Made by a program: the position numbers and the translations under genes. The notes beneath the pieces were generated by a model. It ran no database searches, had not been told where the DNA came from, and saw nothing but the letters and a program-made list of their open reading frames with translations. A stretch of DNA of 64,000 nucleotides from Plectonema cf. radiosum LEGE 06105 (GTDB taxonomy: Bacteria > Cyanobacteriota > Cyanobacteriia > Cyanobacteriales > Nostocaceae): assembly GCF_015207665.1 (NCBI RefSeq), contig NZ_JADEWL010000015.1:27061-91060 (forward strand), read 5' to 3'. Each line of letters opens with the position of its first letter. Position 1 is the stretch's first letter. Shown in pieces: positions 18,306-26,291 of this stretch.

Positions 18306-19109
18306 TTGAAGACATTAATTCACCCAACTGCTGTAATTCATCCTAACGCGCAATTGCATCCTACCGTTCAAGTTGGTGCCTATGCTGCAATTGAAGGAAA
18401 TGTAAAAATCGGTCCGGAGACGATTATCGGTTCTCATGCAGTGCTTGAAGGACCTCTGGAAATAGGAGCGCGAAATCGGATTTTCTCAGGTGCTGTTATC
18501 GGTTCAGAACCTCAAGATTTAAAATACGCTGGGGAATTTAGTAAGGTTAAGATTGGCGATGATAACAGTATTCGAGAATACGTAACAATCAATCGCGCTA
18601 CTGGTGCGGGTGAAGAAACTCGTATTGGTAACGGTAATCTGCTGATGGCTTACGTTCATATCGGTCATAATTGTGTTTTGGAAGATTCTGTCGTCATTGC
18701 TAATTCAGTAGCGTTAGCGGGTCATGTATACATAGAATCACGAGCAAGACTAAGTGGGGTCTTGGGCGTTCATCAATTTGTGCATATTGGTAGACAAGCA
18801 ATGGTAGGAGGTATGGCACGAATTGATCGAGATATACCACCATATATGTTAGTAGAAGGAAATCCAGCCAGGATTCGCACGCTGAATTTAGTAGGACTCA
18901 AACGCGCCGGTTTTTCTACTGATGAGTTACAAATTCTTAAAAAAGCCTTCCGTATTCTTTATCGTTCCGATATAACATTTAAACAAGCTATAGAAAAATT
19001 AGAATTTTTAGGCGATACCGCACATCTGCAACATTTACGTCGCTTTTTAATGCTTTCTCAAATGCCTGGAAGACGCGGTTTAACTCCTGGTAAAGGTGGT
19101 ATTAGTTGA
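18306..19109 (+). CDS. lpxA: Acyl-[ACP]-UDP-N-acetylglucosamine O-acyltransferase
   Basis: The 267-aa left-handed beta-helix acyltransferase performs the first lipid A step. Hexapeptide repeats run from IHPTAVIHPNAQLHPTVQVG to about residue 190. The catalytic His region is NLLMAYVHIGHNCVL and the acyl-length region HQFVHIGRQAMVGGMARI; a helical C-terminus follows. The start is TTG at 18306, supported by GGAG 8 bases upstream and by the full N-terminal first coil; no nearby ATG is available. lpxB follows with its first possible start overlapping the lpxA stop codon. Confidence 0.94.
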   Translation: MKTLIHPTAVIHPNAQLHPTVQVGAYAAIEGNVKIGPETIIGSHAVLEGPLEIGARNRIFSGAVIGSEPQDLKYAGEFSKVKIGDDNSIREYVTINRATGAGEETRIGNGNLLMAYVHIGHNCVLEDSVVIANSVALAGHVYIESRARLSGVLGVHQFVHIGRQAMVGGMARIDRDIPPYMLVEGNPARIRTLNLVGLKRAGFSTDELQILKKAFRILYRSDITFKQAIEKLEFLGDTAHLQHLRRFLMLSQMPGRRGLTPGKGGIS

Positions 19110-19122
19110 CAGTTGACTATTC

Positions 19123-19164
19123 CCCATTACCCATTACCCATTACCCATTACCCATTACCCATTA
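19123..19164. repeat. Heptamer (STRR) array CCCATTA x6 abutting the lpxB start
   Basis: Six perfect CCCATTA units, then CCTAATG in which the ATG is the lpxB start codon. The array replaces any Shine-Dalgarno. The frame through it is open from a TTG at 19106 and would read as a PLPITHY repeat. Confidence 0.85.
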
Positions 19165-19168
19165 CCTA

Positions 19169-20329
19169 ATGAGAATATTTATTAGTACTGGCGAAGTTTC
19201 AGGTGATTTACAAGGTTCACTGCTAATTACTGCACTTAAGCATCAAGCCGCCGCAATGGGGTTGGAATTAGAGATTGTGGCTTTAGGTGGTGATAAGATG
19301 GCACACAAAGGTGCATCTTTAATCGGAAATACTACTTCTATTGGTTCCATTGGAATTTTGGAATCTTTGCCTTTTGTACTACCAACTTTAAAAATACAGC
19401 GACAAGCGATCGCGTTTTTGCAAGAATATCCACCAGATTTAGTGGTATTTATTGACTATGCCGGACCGAATATGGCAATTGGTAAGTATATTCGCCGTCA
19501 TATGCCCTCTTGTCCCACAGTTTACTATATTGCACCTCAAGTTTGGGTTACTTCTATTACCGAGCGAGATACAGAACAAATAATAAATATTAGCAATAAG
19601 ATATTAGCGATATTTCCCGAAGAAGCACGTTATTTTCAAAAGAAGGGTGCTGATGTAACCTGGGTAGGACATCCTTTAGTCGATAGGATGCAAACTTTTC
19701 CTAATAGAGAAGCAGCGCGAGCCAAGCTAGGAATTGATGATAATGTAACTTGTGTGGCACTTTTACCCGCTTCCCGTATCCAAGAGATAAAATTTATTGT
19801 GCCGGTAATGTTTGAAGCAGCAAGGGAAATTCAAAGCAAAATACCAAATGTTCATTTTTGGATTCCCTTGTCTATGGAAAGATATAGACAACAAATAGAA
19901 AAAGAAATTATTAACTATCAATTAAAAGCAACTGTTATATCCACTCAACAACAAGAAGTATTAGCTGCTGCGGATTTAGCAATTACGAAGTCTGGTACAG
20001 TTAATTTGGAATTAGGTTTATTAAATATACCCCAAGTAGTTTTATATCGTTTAAATCCCTTCACTTTTTGGGTTGCGAAAAACATCCTCAAAATTAAATT
20101 TTCCTATGCTTCCCCGGCTAATTTATTAGTCATGCGGGAAATTGTACCCGAATTTATTCAAGAAAGAGCCACTCCTGAAAATATTGTCCAAGCAGCAATG
20201 GAATTGTTGTTAAACCAACAACGTCAACAGCAAATGCAAGCCGATTATCAACAAATGCAGCAGTTTGTCGGCGAAGTTGGAGTTTGCGATCGCGCTGCTA
20301 AGGAAATTTTAAAGTTAGTTAACAGTTGA
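19169..20329 (+). CDS. lpxB: Lipid-A-disaccharide synthase
   Basis: This 386-aa GT19 enzyme condenses UDP-2,3-diacylglucosamine with lipid X at the inner face of the membrane. The N-terminal MRIFISTGEVSGDLQGSLLI motif, the VGHPLVDRM segment near residue 170, LLPASRIQEIKF, and the donor-site ITKSGTVNLELGLLNIPQVV are present. Length is usual. I take the ATG at 19169 because the family motif begins right there. Starting at TTG 19106 (overlapping the lpxA stop) would add a 21-residue tail coded by the heptamer array. No Shine-Dalgarno precedes the ATG, so translational coupling to lpxA is plausible. Confidence 0.94.
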   Translation: MRIFISTGEVSGDLQGSLLITALKHQAAAMGLELEIVALGGDKMAHKGASLIGNTTSIGSIGILESLPFVLPTLKIQRQAIAFLQEYPPDLVVFIDYAGPNMAIGKYIRRHMPSCPTVYYIAPQVWVTSITERDTEQIINISNKILAIFPEEARYFQKKGADVTWVGHPLVDRMQTFPNREAARAKLGIDDNVTCVALLPASRIQEIKFIVPVMFEAAREIQSKIPNVHFWIPLSMERYRQQIEKEIINYQLKATVISTQQQEVLAAADLAITKSGTVNLELGLLNIPQVVLYRLNPFTFWVAKNILKIKFSYASPANLLVMREIVPEFIQERATPENIVQAAMELLLNQQRQQQMQADYQQMQQFVGEVGVCDRAAKEILKLVNS

Positions 20330-20410
20330 CAGTTGACAGTTGACGGTTAGGAGTTTAGAGTTTGGAGTTTGGAATTATAAATTTTAACCTTTAACCTTTA
20401 ACCTTTAACC
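20323..20410. repeat. Heptamer arrays after lpxB
   Basis: TTGACAG units (about 20323-20343), a TTTGGAG/GTTTAGA-like run, then about four TTTAACC units (about 20384-20410). They fill the spacer between lpxB and the convergent membrane-protein gene. Confidence 0.75.
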
Positions 20411-20415
20411 TCACG

Positions 20416-21093
20416 TTAGTTTTTCTTATTCTTATCTTTCATTTTATATAATCCCATATCACCACGTAATTTATTCATATTTGAATTTCTATCGGAATTA
20501 ATATTTGGTTTCTTTGGAAAATTTTTATGATCAATATTATTGTGAAAAAGTAAATTACGTTTGAAGCAATATTCAAATTGATAAAGTAAAGCAGCTACGA
20601 TTATGAAAATAATACCAAATACAGTTATTATCTTTTTTTGAGAATCAGTATATTTATCAACTGGTATTCTATAATCTAAATCAAATAAAGGTATCAAATA
20701 TGTACACAAAGCAGTTGCTATCATCATAGAAATGAGAATTACAACCCAACCATATAAACCTTCCCACCAGCTAAATATTTTAATTTCAAAACCTTGAGTA
20801 TTTTTCATCTCAAGAGTTTGAATTACTGGGATATATTTACGAAGAAATAAATGTAAAATATGATGAGTGAAGGCAATTACTGGAATAGGAGTTAGTAGGG
20901 CAAATATTCCGAAAAAAATAACGGTATGTGGTTTATCTACAATTGCTGCTGTTAAATAGCCTATAATTGCCGTCATACTAACAATAATTATAATTACATT
21001 TAGATAGACGGTGATAAATAAGGCTTTTATCCACGAGCTAGGATATGGAAACCATACATACCAATGGAATCTGCTTAATTTTTGTTTTGTCAT
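20416..21093 (-). CDS. Membrane protein, paralogue of the next upstream gene
   Basis: In 225 aa it has WYVWFPYPSSWIKALFIT at the N-terminus, then about four or five membrane segments, with PIPVIAFTHHILHLFLRKYIP, SWWEGLYGWVVILISMMIAT, YLIPLFDLDYRIPVDKYTD and AALLYQFEYCFKRNLL. The C-terminal 45 residues are basic and polar. These blocks align one-to-one with the 371-aa protein at 21419-22534, so the two are tandem duplicates. The ATG at 21093 matches the paralogue's start; the frame extends to an ATG at 21150 and a GTG at 21159. I do not recognise the family. Confidence 0.75.
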   Translation of the reverse strand: MTKQKLSRFHWYVWFPYPSSWIKALFITVYLNVIIIIVSMTAIIGYLTAAIVDKPHTVIFFGIFALLTPIPVIAFTHHILHLFLRKYIPVIQTLEMKNTQGFEIKIFSWWEGLYGWVVILISMMIATALCTYLIPLFDLDYRIPVDKYTDSQKKIITVFGIIFIIVAALLYQFEYCFKRNLLFHNNIDHKNFPKKPNINSDRNSNMNKLRGDMGLYKMKDKNKKN

Positions 21094-21312
21094 GAGAAAG
21101 ATTGGTAGATGAAAAGTTATCAAACAAGACTTTTCTATTTCTAATTCCATTTTTCCCACTTCAAATGCAAAGCTAACATGATGAATACATTTTCAGTAAT
21201 TACCGCTACTTCAGTCAATTCTCTATATTTCTTTCTTCAGGGTTATCAGCGGTTTTTTATCTAGAATTTTTTATAGTAAAACAAGTAATTTAACGTGAGT
21301 TATGGAAACTAG

Positions 21313-21373
21313 AGAAGTCGGGTTTTTAAAAATTGTTTTTTTTACGAATAGTTATCATAAAAATCCGACTTCT
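21313..21373. repeat. AGAAGTCGGGTTTTT hairpin family, complete copy
   Basis: Left arm AGAAGTCGGGTTTTT and right arm AAAAATCCGACTTCT enclose about 31 bp. It lies between the two membrane paralogues and could end transcripts on either strand. Confidence 0.7.
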
Positions 21374-21389
21374 AAGACACCTTTAATCT

Positions 21390-21438
21390 TTAAATGATAA
21401 CTGTTAACTGATAACTGTTCACTGTTCACTGTTCACTG
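21390..21438. repeat. Heptamer-like array at the 3' end of the membrane protein gene
   Basis: Alternating ATAACTG/TTAACTG and then GTTCACT units run into the stop codon and last codons of the 371-aa protein (its C-terminal SVNSEQ is encoded by repeat units). Confidence 0.65.
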
Positions 21439-22534
21439 ATTTAACAGCTTTTTTCTCCGCTTTATCTAACCTTTTCTTATATTCTCCAATTTTTTGTTCA
21501 GCCACTATAAAATTGGCACTTTCTGGTGGTACAGTTTCCATTAAAGTAAGCGCTGCTTTCCATTTACCTAAAACGGTATTCCAATCTTCCGGCGAACTTG
21601 CAAATTCTTGCAGTTGTGCTGCACTATTAGCAAGATTTAATGCTTCATCAAAAGAGTTACTTTGAGGTGATATTTTGGAAATTTGAGTATTAACGACTTT
21701 AGTTTCAGTACTAATTCTTTTTTGAATTTGTTCTGCAAAATTACCAGATGATATACTTTGTTGAACATCTGGTAAAGTGAAAAACATATACAACCACGCA
21801 CCGACTAAACTAATTACGAATATATTTAGAAATGTCTTTGATGATTTTCGCTCTTTAACTGCAACATTAGAACCGTCTGAGCTATTTTTAGTTGTATCGC
21901 TGCTACTTACTACAGTTGTCGAAATCACTTCCTGGTTTTGAATCTCACTTTGTTTTACTTTAGTTTTTAAGCTATTTATTTCATCTTCTATATCACTATC
22001 ACTATCGTCGGAAACAAGACGAGCTTTAAATAAATATGCAATTTGATACAAAATAGCAGCGGATATAATCCACACAGCAGCAAACAAAAATCTTAAATTA
22101 CTAGGATTGTCTGTGTATGTTGCAATTAATTTTGTGTAATTAAGCTGAAATAAAGGTAAAAAAGGTGTCGATATTAAAATTGCTATTAATGTGGATAATA
22201 CAATTACCAGCCAACTATATAAACTTTCCCACCAACTGATTAATCCGGGAACAAATCCCGAAGCACTGCTGGTTTTTTGCCCTGGAATTGAAGAAACTAA
22301 ACGACTGAGGAATAAATGATGAAAAAGTGCGATCGCGGGTATAGGTAAAATTAATATTAATATAACAATGACACTCAATTTTTCTGGAGTGTTTGACAAT
22401 TTTGATAAATTATACAATGAATCTATATAACGTCTGACGATAGCCAAAAATGTACTCATCAACACAGACAGCATTAAAGCACTTAACCAAGCATTTGGAT
22501 AGGGAATCCACAAGGGTAATCGCATTCGTTTCAT
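21419..22534 (-). CDS. Membrane protein with cytoplasmic linker and C-terminal helical domain
   Basis: In 371 aa, residues 1-175 match the neighbouring 225-aa protein block for block (LWIPYPNAWLSALMLS, PIPAIALFHHLFLSRLVSSIP, SWWESLYSWLVIVLSTLIAI, AAILYQIAYLFKARL). A polar acidic linker (about 176-230) and a further membrane helix (FLNIFVISLVGAWLYMFFTL) follow. The C-terminal about 120 residues contain W-x2-A-x3-L-x3-VPPES-x8-Q-x2-I-x-Y-x2-RL, a helical repeat pattern common in cyanobacterial proteins of unknown role. Start ATG at 22534. The duplicate downstream lacks the C-terminal domain. No enzymatic motif; function unknown. Confidence 0.78.
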   Translation of the reverse strand: MKRMRLPLWIPYPNAWLSALMLSVLMSTFLAIVRRYIDSLYNLSKLSNTPEKLSVIVILILILPIPAIALFHHLFLSRLVSSIPGQKTSSASGFVPGLISWWESLYSWLVIVLSTLIAILISTPFLPLFQLNYTKLIATYTDNPSNLRFLFAAVWIISAAILYQIAYLFKARLVSDDSDSDIEDEINSLKTKVKQSEIQNQEVISTTVVSSSDTTKNSSDGSNVAVKERKSSKTFLNIFVISLVGAWLYMFFTLPDVQQSISSGNFAEQIQKRISTETKVVNTQISKISPQSNSFDEALNLANSAAQLQEFASSPEDWNTVLGKWKAALTLMETVPPESANFIVAEQKIGEYKKRLDKAEKKAVKSVNSEQ

Positions 22535-22798
22535 AGGGAATACTCTCTGTATTAATTTACCTAAACTTCACTCTGCCTTGAATACAGTTGCCGAGCAACC
22601 TGACAAAAAGCTTATTTTTGCATAAGATATTACCGCTTCTCAAGTATCCATTTATAGATATTTTATAAAACTTTATCAAGCAACTAACTTGATGTAAGGT
22701 AAAGTGATGATGAAACATACCCGCGACTTAATGCTTTGATAGCAGAGTCTCACTTCTTTTTGGAAATGCCATAATTGAAAAAATAGAGTTTGATTGCA

Positions 22799-23917
22799 AT
22801 GGCTGCTTCACTAAAATACACTAAAGAACCACATAAGGAAACTTATAGTGAAATAATTGATGTTCGTTCAAGTCGTGAATTTGCAGAAGATCGTATCCCT
22901 GGGGCAATTAATTTGCCGGTTTTAAATGATGCTGAGCGTGCTGAAGTTGGAACGATATACAAGCAGTTTTCCCCTTTTCAAGCTCGGAAAATAGGGGCAG
23001 CGATAGTATCAAAAAACATTTCTAAACACTTAAAAGAACATTTTGCGAACAAAGAAAAAAACTATCAGCCATTAATTTATTGTTGGCGTGGGGGTCAACG
23101 TTCTGCTAGTCTGGCTATGGTATTATCTCAAATTGGTTGGCGCGTAACTTTACTTGAAGGTGGTTACAAAACTTATCGCAATTATGTACGTCAACAATTA
23201 GATTTGTTACCGCGACAATTAAATTACAAAATATTGTGTGGTTTAACTGGTAGCGGAAAAACACATATTTTACGCAAGATGCATCAAAGAGGTTTTCAAG
23301 TTTTAGATTTGGAAGCTTTAGCAAATCATCGTGGTTCTTTATTAGGTCAAAAATGGCTTGGTGAATCTGGTTGTCAACCAGCACAAAAATTTTTTGAATC
23401 CCAATTGTTGCAAGTTTTGCAAAAGTTTAATCCTGATCAAACTGTGTGGGTAGAATCAGAAAGTACAAAAATAGGGGAAATTCATTTACCTCATTCTTTA
23501 TGGGAGAAAATGAAGCAATCTAGCTGTGTAGAAATCAGACTACCTCTTGATGCTAGAGTCGAATTTTTGTTACGAGAATATCCACATTTGATAAATAATC
23601 CTGACATTCTCAAAACAAAGTTAGAGAAATTAAAATATCGTTGTGGATGGACAAAAATCAGTCAATGGTATCGGATGATAGATAATCAAGATTGGGAATT
23701 ATTTGTGAAAGATATGTTGGAATACCATTACGATCCGACTTATGGTAAATCGATGCAAGTGAATTTTGCTCGAATTGAAGAAGTAGTTTCTTTCGCTGAT
23801 TTATCCGATAGTAATATTAATAGTTGGTTAGATTCGCTTTGTTTCTATAATAGCTGTGTTAACAGCGTCTCCGGAGGAGATATTATTAATACTTACGCAC
23901 AAAAATCAGGTTTATAG
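22799..23917 (+). CDS. mnmH: tRNA 2-selenouridine synthase
   Basis: In 372 aa an N-terminal rhodanese domain (EIIDVRSSREFAEDRIPGAI; active Cys in LIYCWRGGQRSASLA) is joined to a P-loop domain (LCGLTGSGKTHILRKM near residue 150). MnmH/SelU replaces sulfur of 2-thiouridine by selenium at wobble position 34 of tRNAs, using selenophosphate. ATG at 22799 is chosen; TTG at 22790 adds three residues. The last about 20 residues (SVSGGDIINTYAQKSGL) look unlike the family, and their DNA contains ACTTACGCA, the end motif of the MITE at 24160, so the natural 3' end may have been altered by an insertion. selD is not in the window. Confidence 0.92.
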   Translation: MAASLKYTKEPHKETYSEIIDVRSSREFAEDRIPGAINLPVLNDAERAEVGTIYKQFSPFQARKIGAAIVSKNISKHLKEHFANKEKNYQPLIYCWRGGQRSASLAMVLSQIGWRVTLLEGGYKTYRNYVRQQLDLLPRQLNYKILCGLTGSGKTHILRKMHQRGFQVLDLEALANHRGSLLGQKWLGESGCQPAQKFFESQLLQVLQKFNPDQTVWVESESTKIGEIHLPHSLWEKMKQSSCVEIRLPLDARVEFLLREYPHLINNPDILKTKLEKLKYRCGWTKISQWYRMIDNQDWELFVKDMLEYHYDPTYGKSMQVNFARIEEVVSFADLSDSNINSWLDSLCFYNSCVNSVSGGDIINTYAQKSGL

Positions 23918-24072
23918 AATATTATCGATAAGTATTTGTATTTTTTTCATTTTTGATTTGACAAAACTCTTAAATCAGTGAACAGTTAGCAGTTACCAGT
24001 TATCATTTTAATTACTGATTTGAAATCATAACTGAGTAACTGTAAAACATTAATTAATTTTTTCTGGGGAAA

Positions 24073-24135
24073 CAAGTCGCGTTTTTATAAGGCTTTTGTG
24101 GTGTTACGGATATTAATCGTAAAAACCCGACTTCT
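24073..24135. repeat. AGAAGTCGGGTTTTT hairpin family, diverged copy
   Basis: CAAGTCGCGTTTTT and AAAAACCCGACTTCT arms. The core contains GTTACGGATATTAATCGT, closely matching the core of the copy at 60553-60617. Confidence 0.65.
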
Positions 24136-24159
24136 ATAATTATCCATTCTAATAAGAAC

Positions 24160-24282
24160 AGGACTTACGCAACTGGCACATTTTCCTTGTAGGGTGTGTG
24201 ACGCTACGATTAAATTTGAACGTAGTAATAAGGTTTGTAGCGTCACGCACCATCAACCATTTGTGACAATATCGTAAGTCCT
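24160..24282. mobile_element. 123-bp MITE with AGGACTTACG ends, copy 2
   Basis: Ends AGGACTTACGCAA and CGTAAGTCCT. The interior (GGCACATTTT, TTGTAGGGTG, TTTGAACGTAGTAATAAGGT, GTCACGCACCA, TTGTGACAAT) matches the reverse complement of the element at 16228-16351. It is non-coding and lies 45 bp before deoC. Confidence 0.7.
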
Positions 24283-24327
24283 AAAGAAGAAAAAATAACT
24301 ATTAGTATAAAATTAGTTGAAAAAACT

Positions 24328-25005
24328 ATGACATCAGAACATTCCGATATTGATATTGCACCATATATCGACCATTCCTTACTTCATCCTACAGCAACTC
24401 AACAACAGGTCGAGCAATGGTGTGAAGAAGCAGATAGATATCATTTTGCAACAGTTTGCATTCAACCTACCTGGGTACGTTTTACAGCGGAACTTTTGCA
24501 TGGTAAACAGCCGAAAGTCTGTACTGTGATTGGTTTTCCCACAGGAGCGACTACTGCCGCAGTCAAACTTTTTGAAGCACAAGAAGCAGCAGAAAACGGT
24601 GCAACTGAGTTAGATGTAGTGATGAATTTGGGTTGGTTAAAAGCTGGTAAAACTGAAGAAATACATCGGGAAATTGCTGCAATTTGCGAAGAAACCGGAC
24701 AAGTTGTTAAAGTAATTTTGGAAACAAATTTATTAACCGATATTGAGAAAAAAATGGCTGCTGAAGTATCCATGGATGCAGGTGCATCATTTCTCAAAAC
24801 TTGTACTGGTTGGAATGGTGGTGCAACTGTAGCAGATGTCAAGCTTTTACAGGAACTAGCAAAAGACAGAATTGAAATTAAGGCTTCGGGGGGTATTCGT
24901 ACTGTAGACCAAGCTTTAGAATTAATTTTAGCAGGTGCTACTAGATTAGGTACTTCTCGCGGTGTCGATTTATTGCGTCAACGGAATGAATCTTCTAAAG
25001 GTTAA
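24328..25005 (+). CDS. deoC: Deoxyribose-phosphate aldolase
   Basis: This 225-aa TIM-barrel class I aldolase reversibly cleaves 2-deoxyribose 5-phosphate into glyceraldehyde 3-phosphate and acetaldehyde. It begins at [19 protein letters not shown]; the Schiff-base Lys is in [13 protein letters not shown] and the second active Lys in [15 protein letters not shown], with the phosphate loop [10 protein letters not shown] near the end. Length is typical. ATG at 24328. recO follows after 78 bp of heptamer repeats on the same strand, an arrangement seen in other cyanobacteria. Confidence 0.95.
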   Translation: MTSEHSDIDIAPYIDHSLLHPTATQQQVEQWCEEADRYHFATVCIQPTWVRFTAELLHGKQPKVCTVIGFPTGATTAAVKLFEAQEAAENGATELDVVMNLGWLKAGKTEEIHREIAAICEETGQVVKVILETNLLTDIEKKMAAEVSMDAGASFLKTCTGWNGGATVADVKLLQELAKDRIEIKASGGIRTVDQALELILAGATRLGTSRGVDLLRQRNESSKG

Positions 25006-25072
25006 AGGTTAAAGGTTAGAGGTTAAAGGTTAAAGGTCAAAGGTCAACTGTCAACTGTCAACTGTCAACTGA
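25001..25072. repeat. Heptamer (STRR) arrays between deoC and recO
   Basis: About six AGGTTAA/AGGTTAG/AGGTCAA units from the deoC stop codon onward, then four TCAACTG units (about 25044-25071). They fill the whole spacer up to recO. Confidence 0.8.
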
Positions 25073-25083
25073 TCTAATTATTA

Positions 25084-26013
25084 ATGAGTAGAACCTACAA
25101 AGCAACTGGAATTAATTTAAAAACTCAAGCTTTTGGTGAATCTGATAGAATAGTAACAATTTTGACGCGAGAGTTTGGATTAATTAGAGCTACTGCAACC
25201 GGCGCACGCAAGCACAATTCCAGTCTTGGTGGGAGAAGTGGAATATTTGTGGTCAATGAATTACTGATTGCTAAAGGACGAAGTATCGATAAAATTACTC
25301 AAGCACAAACTATTAAAACGTATCCGAGTTTAGGAGGAGGTTTAGGTAAATTAGCAGCTTCACAATATTTAGCAGAAATAGTCCTCGCTCAAGCACTAAG
25401 TGAACAACCCCAAGATGAACTGTTTGAACTGTTTAACGAACATCTGAGCCGTATACAAAAATTATCCAGTACCAGTCAGGATGTTTTAGCATACCTTGTA
25501 CATGGTGTTTTTCAACTTTTGGCTTTGGCTGGTTTAAAACCTCAAGTAGAAGCTTGCTGTTTAACTGGAATTGCCGTTAAACCAGATTTCACTAATGCCA
25601 AATCTCTAGTAGGTTTTAGTATTAATGCAGGTGGAGTTGTTTCAATGTCAGCTTGGGAAAATCTGCGAGCTATCGCCCAAAGTGCGACAATGGAAGAACA
25701 GGTTAGAGTAGAAATAGCATCTAACGTTAAAGAATCTGGTGGAGTTTATTTTTCATCTGCTTCGACTTCATCCCCCATCTACGAAACTATTGTTCATCAG
25801 GAAGAATTACCCACTGTGCTACGTCGTTTGAGTGCTGAGGAACTCTATTTATTACAGCAATTAACGCGATCGCAAATTAGAGAAGAAACCGCTGCCCAAA
25901 AAAACTGGTTATATATCGAACGTCTATTAAGACAATATGCTCAATACCATTTTGGTCGTTCAATTCGTTCAGCAACTTTGATAGACTCGTATTTTGCGAC
26001 AATTTATGGCTAA
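25084..26013 (+). CDS. recO: DNA repair protein RecO
   Basis: In 309 aa an N-terminal OB fold ([20 protein letters not shown] then [20 protein letters not shown]) is followed by an all-helical domain. RecO acts with RecR to load RecA on SSB-coated gapped DNA. Only one adjacent Cys pair (EACCLTG) remains where many RecO proteins have a four-Cys zinc site, which is common in the family. Length is slightly above the usual ~250 aa. ATG at 25084. It is collinear with deoC and the MFS gene downstream. Confidence 0.92.
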   Translation: MSRTYKATGINLKTQAFGESDRIVTILTREFGLIRATATGARKHNSSLGGRSGIFVVNELLIAKGRSIDKITQAQTIKTYPSLGGGLGKLAASQYLAEIVLAQALSEQPQDELFELFNEHLSRIQKLSSTSQDVLAYLVHGVFQLLALAGLKPQVEACCLTGIAVKPDFTNAKSLVGFSINAGGVVSMSAWENLRAIAQSATMEEQVRVEIASNVKESGGVYFSSASTSSPIYETIVHQEELPTVLRRLSAEELYLLQQLTRSQIREETAAQKNWLYIERLLRQYAQYHFGRSIRSATLIDSYFATIYG

Positions 26014-26291
26014 ATTTAATGTGAATTCAACGTATCACAGAAGTCGGGTTTTTTAGGATAAATGTCTGTATTATAGCGGTAGCCACAATTGTTAGGACAT
26101 TTACCTATTCCCTATTCCCCCCAACCCTATATGTGAAGATATTTGAGATTTTTACGGCATTTTGCCAAAAAACTGATTTAACAAACCAATAAACTGGTAT
26201 TTTTTGGTTAGTAGGGTCGAATTTCGGCTTTGACATTAGTTAAGCATATTTTCTCAAGTCCACCATACAGTAAAGTAACAACACAAACGAA
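26014..26291. other. Spacer between recO and the MFS gene
   Basis: It carries a left half of the AGAAGTCGGGTTTTTT repeat family (26039-26054) right after recO and otherwise no feature. A short plus-strand frame crossing into the MFS N-terminus in another phase is not credible. Confidence 0.5.
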
